Notes: generated from the letters alone by a model not told the origin. A stretch of 64,000 nucleotides of DNA from Eonycteris spelaea (GCA_003508835.1 PUFA01000084.1:4774001-4838000), one strand, 5' to 3'. Shown: positions 22,071 to 35,459, counted from the stretch's first letter. Program-made: numbers and translations.

Positions 22071-23634
22071 CAAGTTTCTTTTTCATGGCCAAGGCAAGAG
22101 TCCTTTCAACTTGTTAGCATCTATTAAACATACAGAACAATGCAGTATAAACCCACAGTGGCTTATATTATGTTAAAAGGAAGCTTCCTAATCAAAAGTC
22201 ATTCTCTTCCAGATGATACACAGCATATCATTAAAATTTTTACCTTATTTAGAAAATTATGCAGATTCCTTCAAGGAATGATTTGTGATTTCCATTTTAT
22301 TTTTTAAGCTAGAATTTGTTTAAAATTTTTATTCTTCATATACTGGAATGAGTCAAAAGAGATCAAACTGTGATTCTTTCTTATAGTGGATGAAGAACGA
22401 AAAAAAAATCCCTTCAAAATCACCTGTAAAGTCTTCCTTATAAAGACAAAGCACTTTTGACTCTAGTCACCTATAAAAGATAATTGTAGGAACACTAGAG
22501 TGATTAAAGATAGCTCCTTCTAGAAGAGTAGTTAAATAACCCCTCCATTTGATGAAAAAATGAGTAATAAGACCATTTGGTTTAGAGGATTTAGAAATAA
22601 AAGCATTGTTATACAAGAATAAGTACAAGAAAAGGAATCTCAGTACCAGCTAATCTCTGGATGGTGACATTAAGCAGAGTGCTAAAGCATTCAGAACCCC
22701 AAGCCTGGAGCACCCTACTATGAGTATTGATAAGCATAGCCAAGTAGGCTATGTAAGACCAGTCTTCATCTGTGGATCCATTTGGCAGCGAGAAGCAACA
22801 CTGGTAGTGAACTAATGAGACTCTAGTTCTCTTTCCATGAGAGAGTGGTAAGCCAACCACTTTTAGGGACTATGAAAGTATATTATGACAGTAAGCGCGT
22901 GTGATTCTTGGACATTTCAAGAGATCTTGATTTCTTGCTAAAAGCAAAGGTGAAGGTTCAAGTGGTTAATTCAAAATATATAATTACATGACCATATTTG
23001 TGCACAACCATAGCATACTTCATATTGCTTACAGACTTGAGTATTTTTAGTGAAATTATCAGTTATGTTAGAGTATTTATATGTAATTAAAATAATCAAT
23101 TAGTAGTTCGTATACAAGTAATCCTTATAAGCATTAGCTCTGAATATATTTAACTTTCTAATGTAAAATAGATATATGATTACATGCAGAACTATGACGC
23201 ATATAATAATTTTCTTTTTCTGATTTCTGTAGTTATTTTAGCAAGGGGTCAGTCTGTACTCACTTCTGAGAAAAAAAATAATAAAGCTGCTAAAAAACTG
23301 AATGTTCAGATCTCTGTCACCTCTAATGAGAATAAGCTACCAAGTGTGGATAGATTTTATCACATTTCACTTGTGTGTAGAGAAATGACTTCACTAAGCA
23401 TCAGTTTTTAAAAAATAAAAGCAATGAGAGGTTCAGTGTGTTTTGTATAATCTTAGTTTACAAAGAGAGTTGAAAAAAATGGCAGGAAATAGTAATACTG
23501 TTAAAAATAAGTCTCTGATCAATAAAATAGGCATCAGTATATTAGATCCTCAGAAAAAGTATTAGTCAGATTTTTAACATTTAATCTCCCTTTAACTCTG
23601 TGCTAATTAATTTCAAATGTTTGTCCCACCTTGA
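22071..23634. other. Unassigned non-coding stretch
   Basis: No family recognised. Open frames 22609-22860 (-, 83 codons) and 23184-23411 (+, 75 codons) have no known motif, no splice context I can defend and no repeat hallmark, so I do not call them genes. Confidence 0.5.
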
Positions 23635-24065
23635 TTTTTTCCCTGAGAATCAATCTACATGTTTACTTATCTACTGGACATATGTAACAAAGAACCTAAA
23701 TTTAATATGTCAAAATGAAACTTAAATTTCTATTTTCGCCTGCATTGCTCCAGTTGGTTCCTCCAACAGTCTCCATAGTATCTACTTTGCTCAAGCTAAA
23801 AACTAAGAGTCATTTCTCAACTTTCCAGTGGAGATCATTCAACATAAAACCATTCTTCCTATCATGCTTTCCACTTGGCTGCTAACATCTATTAACCCTC
23901 CAAAAAGTTCAAATCCAATTTGAATTCTCTAGTGAAGAAAAAAAACAAGTTTTTTTTCCAGTATCAAGCAGATGATTTCCCATTTTCAGGACTAGAGTCA
24001 AGTTCAAAAGACACTGGTTCCCCATCAATTCTATCAAGCCCCCTCAGCTAAATCAAAGCAGTACT
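23635..24065 (+). mobile_element. L2 LINE fragment
   Basis: Sense L2: 'tatctactggacatatg', 'taatatgtcaaaatgaaactta' (L2 'catgtccaaaactgaactc'), 'tcaagctaaaaactaagagtca' (L2 'caagccagaaacctgggagtc'), 'caactttccagt' and 'ctatcaagccccctc'. These blocks appear in the L2 order. Decayed, no open frame. Confidence 0.65.
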
Positions 24066-24104
24066 TTAGAAAAAATACCTCCTAGTGCTACATGTGTAGT
24101 TGGT

Positions 24105-24595
24105 ACATTCATTTCCTATGACAGCTATAACGAATCACCTCCAACTTCGTGGCTTAAAAAATAGAAATTTATTCTTTTACAGTTCTGAAGTCTGAAATCA
24201 GTTTCATCGGGCCAATATCAAAATGTTGGCATGGCCACCCTCCCTCCAAATGCTCTAGGGAAGAATCCATTCCTTGCCTCTTCCAACTTCTAATGGCTGC
24301 CAGAATTCTTTGGTCTGTGGATGCATCTCTCCAATGTGTGCCTCAATCATCATATTACCATCCCTTCTGTCCTTGTCAAATCTCTCTCTGGATGAGGGAA
24401 TTCCTCTTTAAGGATACATCGATTGCATTTAGGGCCCACCTCAATAGTCCAAGAGAATCTCCCCACTTTAAAATTCTTAATTTAATCACATCTACAAAGC
24501 CTTTTTTGGCCATGTAAGGTAAAATTCCCCTATTCTAGAGATTAGGAATCAGATATCTTTTGGGGAAAAGTATTCTTTAGCCTGCCATATTCATA
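24105..24595 (-). mobile_element. MLT1-type LTR, antisense
   Basis: Nearly complete, about 490 bp. Plus-strand hallmarks are 'ttcctatgacagctataacg', 'gtggcttaaaaaatagaaatttattc', 'cttgcctcttccaacttctaatggctgcc', 'gcatttagggcccacc', 'tttaatcacatctacaaag' and the end 'agcctgccata'. Together these are the reverse complement of an MLT1-group LTR. It sits directly downstream of an L2 remnant. Confidence 0.85.
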
Positions 24596-24984
24596 TAATA
24601 AGTATTTCATGCAATGCTTTTAAACATATTACTGATTAGATGAAGCAACCTAGGGCAGGATTACAAATCCAACTCCAATCATCTCATTGTATAGCTAGAA
24701 GTTGAATTGATATTATTTTCTTTAGATATAGTGCAATATAATCATTTTATAGTTTTCTCAACCTACCATGGCATTTTTTTATTATCTATAACACAGTTAC
24801 AAATAATAAGTGCTAATATTAATTCCTACAAATAATTTATTCTTTTGGGTTATTACAAACTTATCAGCTGCTGGTCACTTGGAGGAATGCATATTGACAG
24901 TTTCACTCAATGAGTTAAAAATCAAATACATCTTCTCTATCAATGAAATGTCTTACAAAGAATTCATTGATTTCCTTCTAATTT

Positions 24985-25940
24985 TATTTTTCAAATTTAT
25001 TTTATATTAAATTATAGTTACATACAATATCATATTAGTTTCAGGTGTATAAACATTTAATCAGCATTTATATACCTTACAATGTGATCACCACAATAAG
25101 TCTAGTAACCATCTGTCACCATACACATTCATCACAATTATTGACTATTATTGACTATTATCTCTATGCTGCACATTACATCCCCGAGACTTATTTATTT
25201 TATAACTGGAATTTTGTACCCCTTATTCTCTTCACCTTTTTCACTCATCTCCCACTGTTCTCTCTGGCAACTGTTAGTTTGTTATCTGTATTTTTGTTTT
25301 GTTTGTTTTTATTATTTCTTTAGATTCCACATAAAGTAAAAACATACAATATTTGTCTTTGTCTTATTCACATAGCATAATACCCTCAAGGTCCACCCAT
25401 GTTGTCACAAATGGTAAAATTTCATTCTTTTTATGACTGATTTTATTTATTTACATATGTGTTATATACATGTATGTGTATGACGTGTATATGTGTGTAT
25501 ATCACATTTTCTTTATCCATTCATCTATCTATGGATACCTAGGTTGCTTCCATACCTTAGCCATTGTAATAATGTTGCAGTTAACATATGGGTACATATA
25601 TCTTTTCAAATTAGTGTTTTCATTTTCTTTAGATAAATACCCAAAAGTGGAATTGCTGGGTCATACAGCAGTTCTATTGTTTTTACTTTTTGAAACATAC
25701 AAACTATTTTCCATAGTGGCTGTACCATTTTAAATTTCTACCAGCAGTACATGGGGATTCTCTTTTCTCCACATTTTCATCAACACTTGTTATCTGTTGA
25801 CTTTATTAAATAATAGTCATTCTGACAGGTGTGAGGTGGTCTCTCATTGTGGTTTTGATTGGCATTTCCCTGATGATTAGTGATGTTACGCATTTTTTCA
25901 TATGTCTGTTGGCCATATGTATGCTTCTTCTCTTCTAGAG
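24985..25940 (-). mobile_element. 5'-truncated L1, antisense
   Basis: Starts at its 3' end on the plus strand ('ttatattaaattatagttac', 'tagtttcaggtgtataaac'), passes the 3' UTR and the reverse complement of the MEYYSAIKK region, and ends in the ORF2 C-terminal part ('catttccctgatgattagtgatg', 'tttcatatgtctgttggcc'). Tail side is A/T-rich. No open frame survives. The 3' UTR is of the same broad type as the other younger L1 copies in the window. Confidence 0.9.
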
Positions 25941-26264
25941 AGCTCTCCGATACAGACTTCAGAGAATAAAGCCCAATTGCATGTGAATGAGTGCATAGAA
26001 GATTTTCTTCTATGTTTAAAAAGGAGAATTAGAATCTCAACATGGTAACTCCTATTATCATTCTTTCATGTTATTTAGGAAACAATAATGATTTATTTTT
26101 ATTTCTAACAACTTCATGGTTAGGCCTTTCTAATGTCTATTTTATCAAAGCTGCGTTTCTTCTGCAAAGATGCTCATATGTATATATATATTTCTTACCT
26201 AATCATTTAATGTCATGAATTGAGAAAGTTTAGTATAAAGATCCCAGAATTTGTGGTCATAGAA

Positions 26265-26430
26265 CCAAAATTTCAGTTCTGACTGTGCCGTTTTCTCAGC
26301 TCAAGTTTGATCATCTTCATAATGGAAATGGTTAGAAGAAAGTTTAAAAAGCAATGTTATTTAGAGAATTAAATGAAGTAAGTATGCTTTGTGAACTATA
26401 AAGTATCATTCCAATTGTAAATATGGTTAC
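26265..26430 (+). repeat. MIR SINE
   Basis: Sense MIR blocks: 'ttcagttctgactgtgccg', 'ctcaagtttgatcatcttcataatggaaatgg', 'gagaattaaatgaagtaagtatgctttgtgaactataaagta'. Diverged, no ends visible. Confidence 0.6.
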
Positions 26431-26499
26431 CTTTGAGACTCTTGCCATAAATGTCTTTGAAACAGGGTTTATTTCAAATGATCCTACATACATTAATTT

Positions 26500-27000
26500 C
26501 CACTTAATTATTTGTTTAATACTTACTGAGTACCAACAGTATATTAGACACTGTTCTTGGTGCTAGAGGCACAGCAGTAAATAAAGCCACCAAAGTCACT
26601 ACCTTCATGGCACTTACATTCTAGTAGAGACCATTATGCTCTAAAGTCTTAACTTTAGAGAATTTTGCTAAGAAATTTGCCCTTTTAGGAGTTTGTTCTA
26701 TTCTGGTTTATGGAGAAGTCATACAAGCACTAATTTTTCATTCACTCAACAGGTCATTGTGCATCTACAATGTGTCAGAATCTGCTATGGATTCATTGAA
26801 AAAATGGCAGTCCCTTCCCTTGAATGATTTAATACGGTGGGTGATACAATAAATTGGCAATGCTGCAAAAAAGAGAGAAAGAAAAAGTACAGCATTCTAC
26901 AGAAGCTCCTAAGAGGAAGCATCCAGCCCAGGCAGGCAGCCTTGTCTTCTGAGAGATGAAAACATCTAAGCTGGGTCTTCAAGGACTAACATGATGGGTG
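26500..27000 (+). repeat. Ancient interspersed repeat with 'cattcaacaa-tattta-ctgagtacc' consensus, two parts
   Basis: Two adjacent segments (about 26505-26640 and 26740-27000) follow the common mammalian old-LINE 3' pattern: 'acttactgagtaccaacagtatattagacactgttcttgg', 'cacagcagtaaataaagcc', 'cttcatggcacttacattctagtagag', then a second 'cattcactcaacagg...gcatctacaatgtgtcag'. The second part runs on into 'gagatgaaaacatctaagctgggtcttcaagg'. I cannot name the family with certainty. Confidence 0.55.
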
Positions 27001-28234
27001 AGGGAGAGATCAGATAGGCATGTAGACATTTGAGAAATTGCAGTGAGAATATTGTGGTGTGGGACTGCTCAACCACAGGGTATTCAAATAATATTCTCTA
27101 GATATTTTAGAAGAGCTTGCCTTCTCATTGTGCCCAATAATAAAGTACTTAGCAATCTTATTTTTAAATTATTTTAATCAGTATTTGATGCTTATTAATT
27201 GACATGTTAAGTAAATGCACTCTTTAGGTTTTCTCTAATTGAATGGCTGATATTCTCATTTGACTAGTTTAGAAAAGGCCTTTTTGACTCTGCTTGATAA
27301 GACCAGGCAAGTTTTTCACTACAGAACTGTCTTTGACATTTGTTTTGATACACACTTCTTAGTAACCGGCCTACAGTTTCTTTTAATTCTCTTTACTAAT
27401 AGAAACGGAACTGGAACAGAGCTAAGAATATTGATTGAGACTATACAGATTCTGTTGTGGTTTTTGGCAGTGGTAGGAACTAGCGCCATTCTAAAATCAT
27501 TCACTGATTAGGTATTTTCATTTCCAATTTAGTCAATTCACTCTATTACTTGAAAAGCTACTCATTGACCTTGTATTCTTGGTGCTAACCATTAATTGGG
27601 CTGAATATTTATTTGGGAAAAATATTATTTTTGTATATTAACCCCAAAATTATTTCAAAAATAATTTTACAATTCTTCACTTTAGACTAGATATATCTTT
27701 CATGTTGTAAAAAGTTAAATGTAAAATTGTCTGTAGAGTGACCAAAGTTTTATATGACTAAAGTTTATCCTGCATTGCCTGGATTTTCTGTTCTATGGTT
27801 GCTTTCAAAGCTAAATCATTTTTATGATGGCGTATAGTTCTACTGCCCTTTCATGCCTATTTATGTTGTACTGAGGATTATCAAGAGTATGGTGTTGGTA
27901 GAAATCTGACGGTTTTATTTCCTTTCTCACAAAGAGAGAATTCTTTCTCTTTCTCTCTCTCTCTCTTTTTTTTTTTTATGGCAACATGGGTAGTGATTAC
28001 CCATTGGTTTGCTGACTGCATGCAAAACATGCTTTTGTTATGACTTCTGGATTTTATAAATGTCATCCTTTGATTCAAATTTGAAGGGCTAGACTAAGCT
28101 AGTTAAACTTGGCATTGAGTCCTGTAATAAATTACTAACCCCATAAGTATTGATGAAGGCAGTGGTTCGAAGACTAGACAGACCTCTTTCCCCTTTGCCT
28201 CTCTATGGCGATGACTGTAATCCCTATGTTTGAA
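27001..28234. other. Unassigned, probably unique sequence
   Basis: No repeat recognised apart from a short CTTT/CT and poly(T) run at about 27935-27977. Open frames (27260-27511 + and 27319-27504 -) overlap antiparallel and show no motif. Confidence 0.5.
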
Positions 28235-28540
28235 GTATTAAAAATAGCCCTGGAGAGGGGGTTGGGGAGCTGGGTGAAAAAAATGACAGGATTGAGAAGT
28301 ACAAATTGGTAGTTACAAAACAGTCATAGGGATGTAAAGAATAGCATAGGGAATGTAGTTAATAATATGGCAATAACTATGTCTAGTGCCAGGTAGGGAC
28401 TAGACTAACAAGGGGGATCACTATATAAATTATATAAATGTCTAACCCCTATGCTGTATACCTGCAACTAATATAAAATAATATTAAATATCAACTGTAA
28501 CTGAAAAAAGAAAAAAGATCAATTTAAAAAAAGAATGGCC
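28235..28540 (+). mobile_element. L1 3' UTR fragment
   Basis: Only 3' UTR is present: a G-rich 'tggagagggggttggggagctgggtgaaa' block, 'gagaagtacaaattggtagttacaaaacagtcatagggatgtaaag', 'gggggatcactatataaattatataaatgtctaacccctatgctgtata', and an A-rich end. This 3' UTR type is one I associate with bat L1s. It is 5'-truncated just before or in the end of ORF2. Confidence 0.85.
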
Positions 28541-28759
28541 TCTGTTGTTTGTGTGATTTATCATAAGAAAAATTGGTTCTTACTGCTCTCTCCATGACCT
28601 CTCCTCTATAAATTGGTTGACCTAACACTCCCACATTTTAGTGATATAATTTTTCCATCTAGATATCCCCTGAAATCACTATGATTATGATTATTTTTCA
28701 ACTGAGTGTGTTCTGGGATTTAAAACTCCCCTCTTATTGACATAGTGCACCAAGAACTA

Positions 28760-29870
28760 TAGCACCAGAGCAGAGGGCACTTATCACAACAACAACAAAC
28801 ATACCAATCCAGAACATTTGGATTGGACAAACAGAGAGCTATAATACTTTATAGACAGTGCCAGCATTTGGAAGAAAGAAAACCTTCAGTGAAAATCCTC
28901 TGATAAGGAGCCAGCACAGAAAGTCTATTTTTCCATAGTAATGCCACCAAGAGTAAAAGATCCCAGTTTCTGACTCCCAAAAGATCAATAATTAGACAGC
29001 TATCCAGGAGTAAAAACAGTTCTGGAAGATCTCTAGAGTCCACTAAGAAACTTCAACAACACAGTGGAACAAAAAAACTTGAGAATACACAGCACAACAA
29101 AGGAAAGAACAGCTTCATTTTGCCTGTATCATCCCATCTCCTAAACCAGCACTGCTCAGCAACAAGAGGGGACTTCCAAGCTAGAAAGAGTTCCCCTCAC
29201 CAGAAAAGGAGAGCAGGGTGAGCAATCAGGTTTTCCAGCTTTTCTGGATACCACACCAAAAAAACCCATTTTGTTTTTGCTCCAGCCAGAGATAGGCAAA
29301 GCTGAGATGAACAGAGACAGCAAAGAACAAGAAAGAAAAGCAGGAGCTACCAATATCATCTACATAGCAGAAGCAAATGTGGTTCCCACTGACCAGACAA
29401 ACCCACAAGCTTTCACTACTGAAGAAACCAAAGGCCAGTGCAGCTGCTGTGAACCCCTGTAGATTTCACATGTGCATTGGATTGCCCCCAAATATTCACA
29501 TTTGTTTGTGCTAGCCACCACCCCAACTAGAGTCTAAGCTTCTGCAGCTGCCTGAAAGCAAAAGGACGGCCTAGACTCCAGTAGCCTAGACCCCAGCAGC
29601 TGACCACCATCGCCATGTGTGTATCCTTGGCAAGATTCTTCAGCCACAGAAGTAAACACTAATAGCCAAGGCCCTAATAGCCAAGGCCCTCACAGCTGTT
29701 TTGGGAGATTCAGCTTTATCCCCTGTCACTTGCCTGTACCACTGGGCTTACCAACAATAAGCCCCTCAGCTGTCCAACTGCATGCCCCTGGCACAACTCC
29801 CATCACTAGCATCTACTGTAATGCACATTCCCATGAAACGAGTGCAGTCTCCATTGGTTCAACATATGGG
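28760..29870 (+). mobile_element. Probable L1 5' UTR joined to ORF2
   Basis: Moderately GC-rich sequence with C-rich blocks ('ccccagcagctgaccaccatcgcc', 'tatcccctgtcacttgcctg', 'cctcagctgtccaactgcatgcccc') like the 5' UTR of L1MA/MB-age elements. It directly precedes ORF2 sequence that starts within the RT domain. ORF1 and the first half of ORF2 are missing. It may alternatively be a separate older fragment. Open frames here are short and unconvincing. A 15-bp tandem repeat (TAATAGCCAAGGCCC, twice) lies at about 29661-29691. Confidence 0.5.
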
Positions 29871-31720
29871 GAAAAAAATAGTGTGATATACCATATTAAC
29901 AGAATGAAAAACAAAATCATATGATCATTTCAATAGATACAGAAAAAGTATTTGACAAAATTTAATATCTATTAATGATAAAACTTCTGAACAAATTGGA
30001 TATAGAAGGAATACATCTCAACATACAAAGGCCATATATGACAAACACACACGCTAACATCATATTCAATGGTAAGAGGTTGAAAACTATGCCTCTAAGA
30101 TCAAGAACAAGATCAGGGTGCCCACTCTCATCACTCTTATTCAACATAGTACTGGGAGTCCTATCCAGAGCAATCAGGCAAAACAAAGAAATAAAAGGCA
30201 ACCAAATCAAAAAGGAAGAAGTAACATCTCTGTTTGCTGATGACAATGATCTCATATATAGAAAATACTAAAGACTCCACCAAAGAGCTATTAGTAGTAA
30301 TCAATGGATTCAATAAAGATTTAGGATAAAAAATTAACATACAGAAATCAGTTGCATTTCTATACACTAATAATGAATTTTCTGAAAAAGAAATAGAGAA
30401 AATAATCCCACTTACAATAGCATCAAAAACAATAAAATACCTCGGAATAAATTTAACCAAAGAAGTGAAAGGTCTATACACCAGAAAACATAAGACACTC
30501 ATAAAACTAATTGAAGAAGACATAAATAAATGGAAAAATATCCCATGTTCATGAACTGAAAGCGTTAACATTGCTAAAGTGTCTATGCTACCCAAAGCCA
30601 ACTACAGATTTAAAGCTATCTCTATCAAAATTTCACAGAACTCCACAGCATTTCCCACAGAAATAGGAAAAAAAATCTAAAATGTGCACAGAACCACAAA
30701 AGACTCTGAGTAGCCAAAGCAATCTTGAAAAAGAACCAATTTGGAAGCATCATGCTTCCTGATGTCAAACTATATTACAAAGCTACAGTAATCAAAAACA
30801 GTATAGCGCTGGCATAAAAACAGACACAAAGACCAATGGAACAAAATTAAGAGCCCAGAAATAAACTCATGCACATATAGTCAACTAATATTTGACAAGA
30901 GAGCTTAAAATTCTAAATGCGGAAAGAATAGTCTCTTCAATAAATGATGTTGGGAAAACTGGTCATCACACTCAAAAGTATGAAATTGGACTCCTTTTCA
31001 ACACCACTTATGAAAATTAATTCAAAATGGATTAAGAACTTAAACATAAGACCTGAAACCATAACATTCTTAGAAGAAAAGGTAAGAAAAAATCTCCCGG
31101 GCTTCTATCATGGCAATTATTTTTTCGATATAACACCAAAAGCACAAACAATAGCAAAAATAATCAAGTGGAACAGTAAACTAAAAAGTTTCTGCACAGC
31201 AAAAGAAACAATCAACAAAATGAAAAGAACTTATGAAATGGAGAAAATATTTACAAATCGTATATCTAATAAGAGTTTAATATCCAAGTCACATAAGGAA
31301 TACATAAAACTCAATAGAAAAAGAGAAAAAATTAAATAAAAAAATGAGCAGAGGATTTGAATAGACATTTTTTTCAAAGAAGATATATAAATGGCCAACA
31401 AGTACTGTAAGTCCTTACTTAATGCCCTTTATAAGTTCTTGGAATTGTGATAAAATGAGAAAAATGCAAGAGATAGCAAATGCTGGCAAGAATGTAGAGA
31501 AAAGGGAACCCTGGTGCATTGTTGGTGGGAAGGTAAATTGGTACAGCCACTACAGAACACTGTATAGAGGTTCTTCCAAAAAAAATTAAAAATGTGTTTT
31601 AGTAATCCCACTTCTGGGTATATATTTATTTTGAAGAGATATCTGTGCTCTCATGTTCATTGCAGCATTATTCATAGTAGACAAGATATGGAAACAACCT
31701 AAGTGATCATCAACAAATAA
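29871..31720 (+). pseudogene. L1 ORF2 remnant (reverse transcriptase and C-terminal part)
   Basis: L1 ORF2 encodes endonuclease plus reverse transcriptase that copies L1 RNA at nicked DNA. This copy starts mid-RT. The frame at 29975-30271 carries '[13 protein letters not shown]', '[18 protein letters not shown]' and '[10 protein letters not shown]', so the FADD box keeps both catalytic aspartates with one extra residue after it. A later frame (30944-31339) covers the region reading 'INSKWIKNLNIRPETI' through 'EKIFTNRISNKSL'. Frames are joined by stops and shifts. The endonuclease domain is absent. The 146-codon open frame on the opposite strand at 30161-30601 is a shadow. Confidence 0.85.
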
Positions 31721-32245
31721 AATATGATCTCTCTCTTCCCCCTTCCCCACCCCCCCCCACACACACTGACTATTATTCAGATATAAAAAAGAAAGAAATC
31801 TTGCTATTTAGATGGACCTTGGGGGCATTAGAGTAGCTAAAATAAGCTAGACAAAGACAAATACTTTATAGTATCAATTATATGTGGAATCTAAAGAAAA
31901 TCAAATACATAGAGAAACAGTGAGTAGAATGGTAGATGCAATGCCTGCAGAATGGAGGAAATAAAGAAATGTTGGTTAAAGGATACAAGCTTTCAATTAT
32001 AAAATAAGTAAGATACAAGGATCTAATGTACATAATTATACACTTGAAAGTTACTACGGAGTATAGCTTTAATGTTCTCACCATAACAACATCAACAAAA
32101 TGGTAATTATGTAAGGTGAAGGTTACTAATTAACAAACTTTACTGTGGTAAATATTGCACAATATATATTTTAAATCATCACAACTGTACACCTTAAACT
32201 TAATATGTTATGTCAGTTATATCTCAATGAAGCTGGGAAAAAGAA
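31721..32245 (+). mobile_element. 3' end of the same L1
   Basis: Continues with a C-rich expansion at about 31738-31766, the MEYYSA-equivalent region ('gactattattcagatataaa-aaag'), 'gctagacaaagacaaatac-tttatag', 3' UTR, and the typical end 'cacaactgtacaccttaaacttaatatg...cagttatatctcaatgaagctggg'. The 3' end type is that of L1MA/MB-age elements. No TSD identified. Confidence 0.85.
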
Positions 32246-32639
32246 TGTAAATAATTAGCTAACTCCCTAATGGTGTAAAATGTATGTTTTGAAAATTTTC
32301 ACAAAATGTTTGCAATATCCCTTAGATAAAAAATATTATTAATAAAAAGCCGGAATTGTAGTCTATATGAAAAAAATAAGGCTGTGTTTCCACCAACTAA
32401 AATTCAGCACAGTGCCAAGTTTCAAGGGTATTGAATTAGCAGTTATGCCATGGTAGGACAAATGGAACTAGAGCTATGTAGATATATAGAGAAGTGGGTC
32501 CAAACTAGATGAGGACAATTTTTTTTTGTTCCACTAGTGAATGGTTAACATCTGTTCCTCCCTGAGGAGAAAGTGAAAATTTAGAACAGACCCCATCATA
32601 TATCCCTTAGTTTTCTCTGCATGGGTTTTTGAGTTTCCA

Positions 32640-33010
32640 GTTGATGTTGCAACCCATTACATGAACTTGATGGCTTTAAACAACACAAAATGTATTATCT
32701 AGCAGTTCTGGAAGTCAGAAATCAGGGGCTGCATTCCTTTAGGGAGCTCTAGGAAAGACTCCATTTTCTAGGAAAGACTCTCTCGCTTCTAGAGGTTGCC
32801 CACCTATTTTAACCTCTGCTTCTGTCTTCTCATCTTCCTGTCTAATTCTGACCCTCACATTGCATTTAGACAATGAAGGATAGTCTTCTAATTTCAATAA
32901 CTTTAGTTTAATCAAATCTGCAAAGTGCCTTTTACTATGTAAGCTAACATTCGTAAATTCCAAGGATTAAGGCTTAGATATCTTTGAGGGCCATTATTCA
33001 TTCTACCACA
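32640..33010 (-). mobile_element. MLT1-type LTR, antisense
   Basis: Plus-strand hallmarks: 'gatggctttaaacaacac-aaaatgtatta', 'agcagttctggaagtcagaaatca', 'ttctagaggttgccc', 'tttagtttaatcaaatctgcaaagtgcc', and the end 'gagggccattattcattctacca'. The same LTR group as 24105-24595, in the same orientation, about 370 bp and more decayed. Confidence 0.8.
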
Positions 33011-35325
33011 ATGAAGTAAATTCTCAACAGTTCTTTTCAAAGGCTGAGGGGTTAGTTAGGAATAGTCAACAAATCCTTCTTGTCATCCTTGTAGTCCAAT
33101 GTGGCTACACTTGACTCAGATTCCCTTGTGGTATCCAGGAGCCAAATTTGAGCGAGCAACATCCTACACTAAATTGTTTTACTGAGTTTTTTTAAATCTA
33201 GAATTCATGTATGCTATATATTGCACAATATATTTCTTCATTCAAATCACTGGCATAAATTTTTAACGTGCCAAGAACAGAGCTATTTTCTTGTCAAGTG
33301 GAGTCTGCCTTCATTAAATATTATTAAACAGCAGCTACTGGGGGCAAGTTATTAATTTATTTAATAATTCATGGAGTGGTTTATCATTTTATCCTAAATA
33401 ACATGAAACAAAAATGATCAATACTTCACTGAAATCAATAGGCACTAAATTGATGACAATTTCCTGAATTAGCAGTCAATCAATACTTTAAAATGATATC
33501 AAATCAATATAGTTTCACTCATGCTTGGTGAATACATATTGGTTCCTAGTGATCACCACATTCTTTCCTAAAGATTCACAAGCCTTCTATTTAAAAATTT
33601 AATTCTAATTGCTGATAAAAAATAAAATTCAATTGTTTAGTTCATACTTTCTGGCATTAACATGTCTCTTTTTAAAAAATGAAATAGCAAATCAAGTCTC
33701 AAGTTTACTTGTACCTCTCTTTGATGCTATGGACCTATAGCTTATTCTTACTCTACATAGAATAATCATTTTGATCATCTTATTTTCTCTCTCTATAAAG
33801 CTTTCAATATTCACTTCACCTGTGCTTTAGGTTTCTTGGTGCTTTTCTTATATTCCTGTCATTCTTTTATAGTCGCTTTTTATTATATTCTTTCTTTATA
33901 TCTTTATCTTTTGTAAAAGTCTTTTATGAACCTGGACTTAGACAGGAAAACCTTTGCAACCACATTATTTTTGTTAGATGTTTTTCCTTTGCCTTTCTTA
34001 TTGAACTTTTCAAAACTTTTGTACAGCCTGAATTATATTTATAGAACTTTCCACATTTCATCATGTATTTTTCCTTTCAGAGTCTGAAAGATGCATTTTA
34101 ACAATTGGCTTTTAAAGTGCAGGCACATGAATAACTAAGCCCAGTGTTCCTTCTTTGGTATTGGCACTTACTGTTACATTAATAATCAGTTTTTTCTCTC
34201 TCTCTCTCTCTTAGTTAAAATAAAGTTCAAGATGGTATTTCACTATATTAAGTCTCTCACTTTCTCAGTAATAAAATAGTCCAGTAATAAAAATTAATCA
34301 GATGCCTTTCTGTTGGCCAAATGAGACTTTCAATAGATTTCAAGAGAGCTGAAGTCTTCCGAAATACCAACTATCTTTTGAATCTTCCATATAGGAGCAT
34401 ATTTTGTCTGTTCAGGAAGTCTACGAAACATCATACAATATCATTTCAATTTAGTTCTCTTTCTATATCACTAAACTATCCTCTGCCATGTTACAAACTC
34501 AAGATCATAAATTAGCAAATAATTGATATACTTCTTCTGGGAGGAGCTTCTCTCCACCTCTTCTTTTTCTATCTATTGCTAGTTGCTAAATTCCTGTCTA
34601 GATTTGATAACATCACACTTAGTAATGCCTAAAATTTCATTTACCTTCTTGACAACATATTGAATTTGATTTATTACCCATTTGGGGGGCTAATTATGCA
34701 TCAATCTAAGGCCCAGTATCTTTCAAGATTTATTTTCGTTTGGTAATTTCTAATCACAATACTTATTTTTTTAAAAAGGTACAATTGCATACAGCTAGTG
34801 TTAAATAGAATCTCCCAATGAGAAATACACATACTACAGCACATTTGCACTAATGATATTGTGGAATATCATTGCTACATAAAATAAGTATGTGAATGAT
34901 GTTGATACATGGGAACAACTACAGCCCTGTATACAGAAAATGTTACAAGAAAGAAGAATATCACCTCACTGATTCCAAATGTGTGAATATAAATATGTAT
35001 AAATTAGCAGTAATTAGATTATTTGTGGAATGGAAATAGTTGCCATTTAGTCCTTAATAGCAGTTTGGGGTATGTCTGAGGGATCAAGATTTTAAAACTA
35101 AGTAACCAAGCAATTAAATACCAAGAAGTTCATATCATATTTCTAAACATACACGAGGCAACTTTATCCAATCTAAGTCCACTCCAGTGTCATCATTAGC
35201 TGACCCAGATATAACAGTTGAATCACTGAAATTTTTGCAAAGTGTACTCAGACCTGAGGAAAAGAAACAATTGATTTTCTAGTCTTTTTTCTAGTTTTTA
35301 GTCTTTTCTAAAAATATACATGTAC
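33011..35325. other. Unassigned, AT-rich, probably unique sequence
   Basis: I see no gene and no clear repeat. A (TC)n run with trailing TTAG lies at about 34194-34213. Segments such as 33640-34180 read like unique, possibly conserved intronic or intergenic DNA, but conservation cannot be judged from one sequence. Open frame 34321-34515 (+) is 64 codons and has no motif. Confidence 0.5.
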
Positions 35326-35366
35326 ATATATGTATGTGTGGTATATACATATATAGAGAGAGTAAA

Positions 35367-35459
<93 letters not shown>

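Noticed and set aside
30161..30601. 146-codon open frame on the minus strand
   Set aside because: It is antisense to L1 ORF2 reverse-transcriptase sequence, where A-rich sense strands commonly leave long antisense frames.
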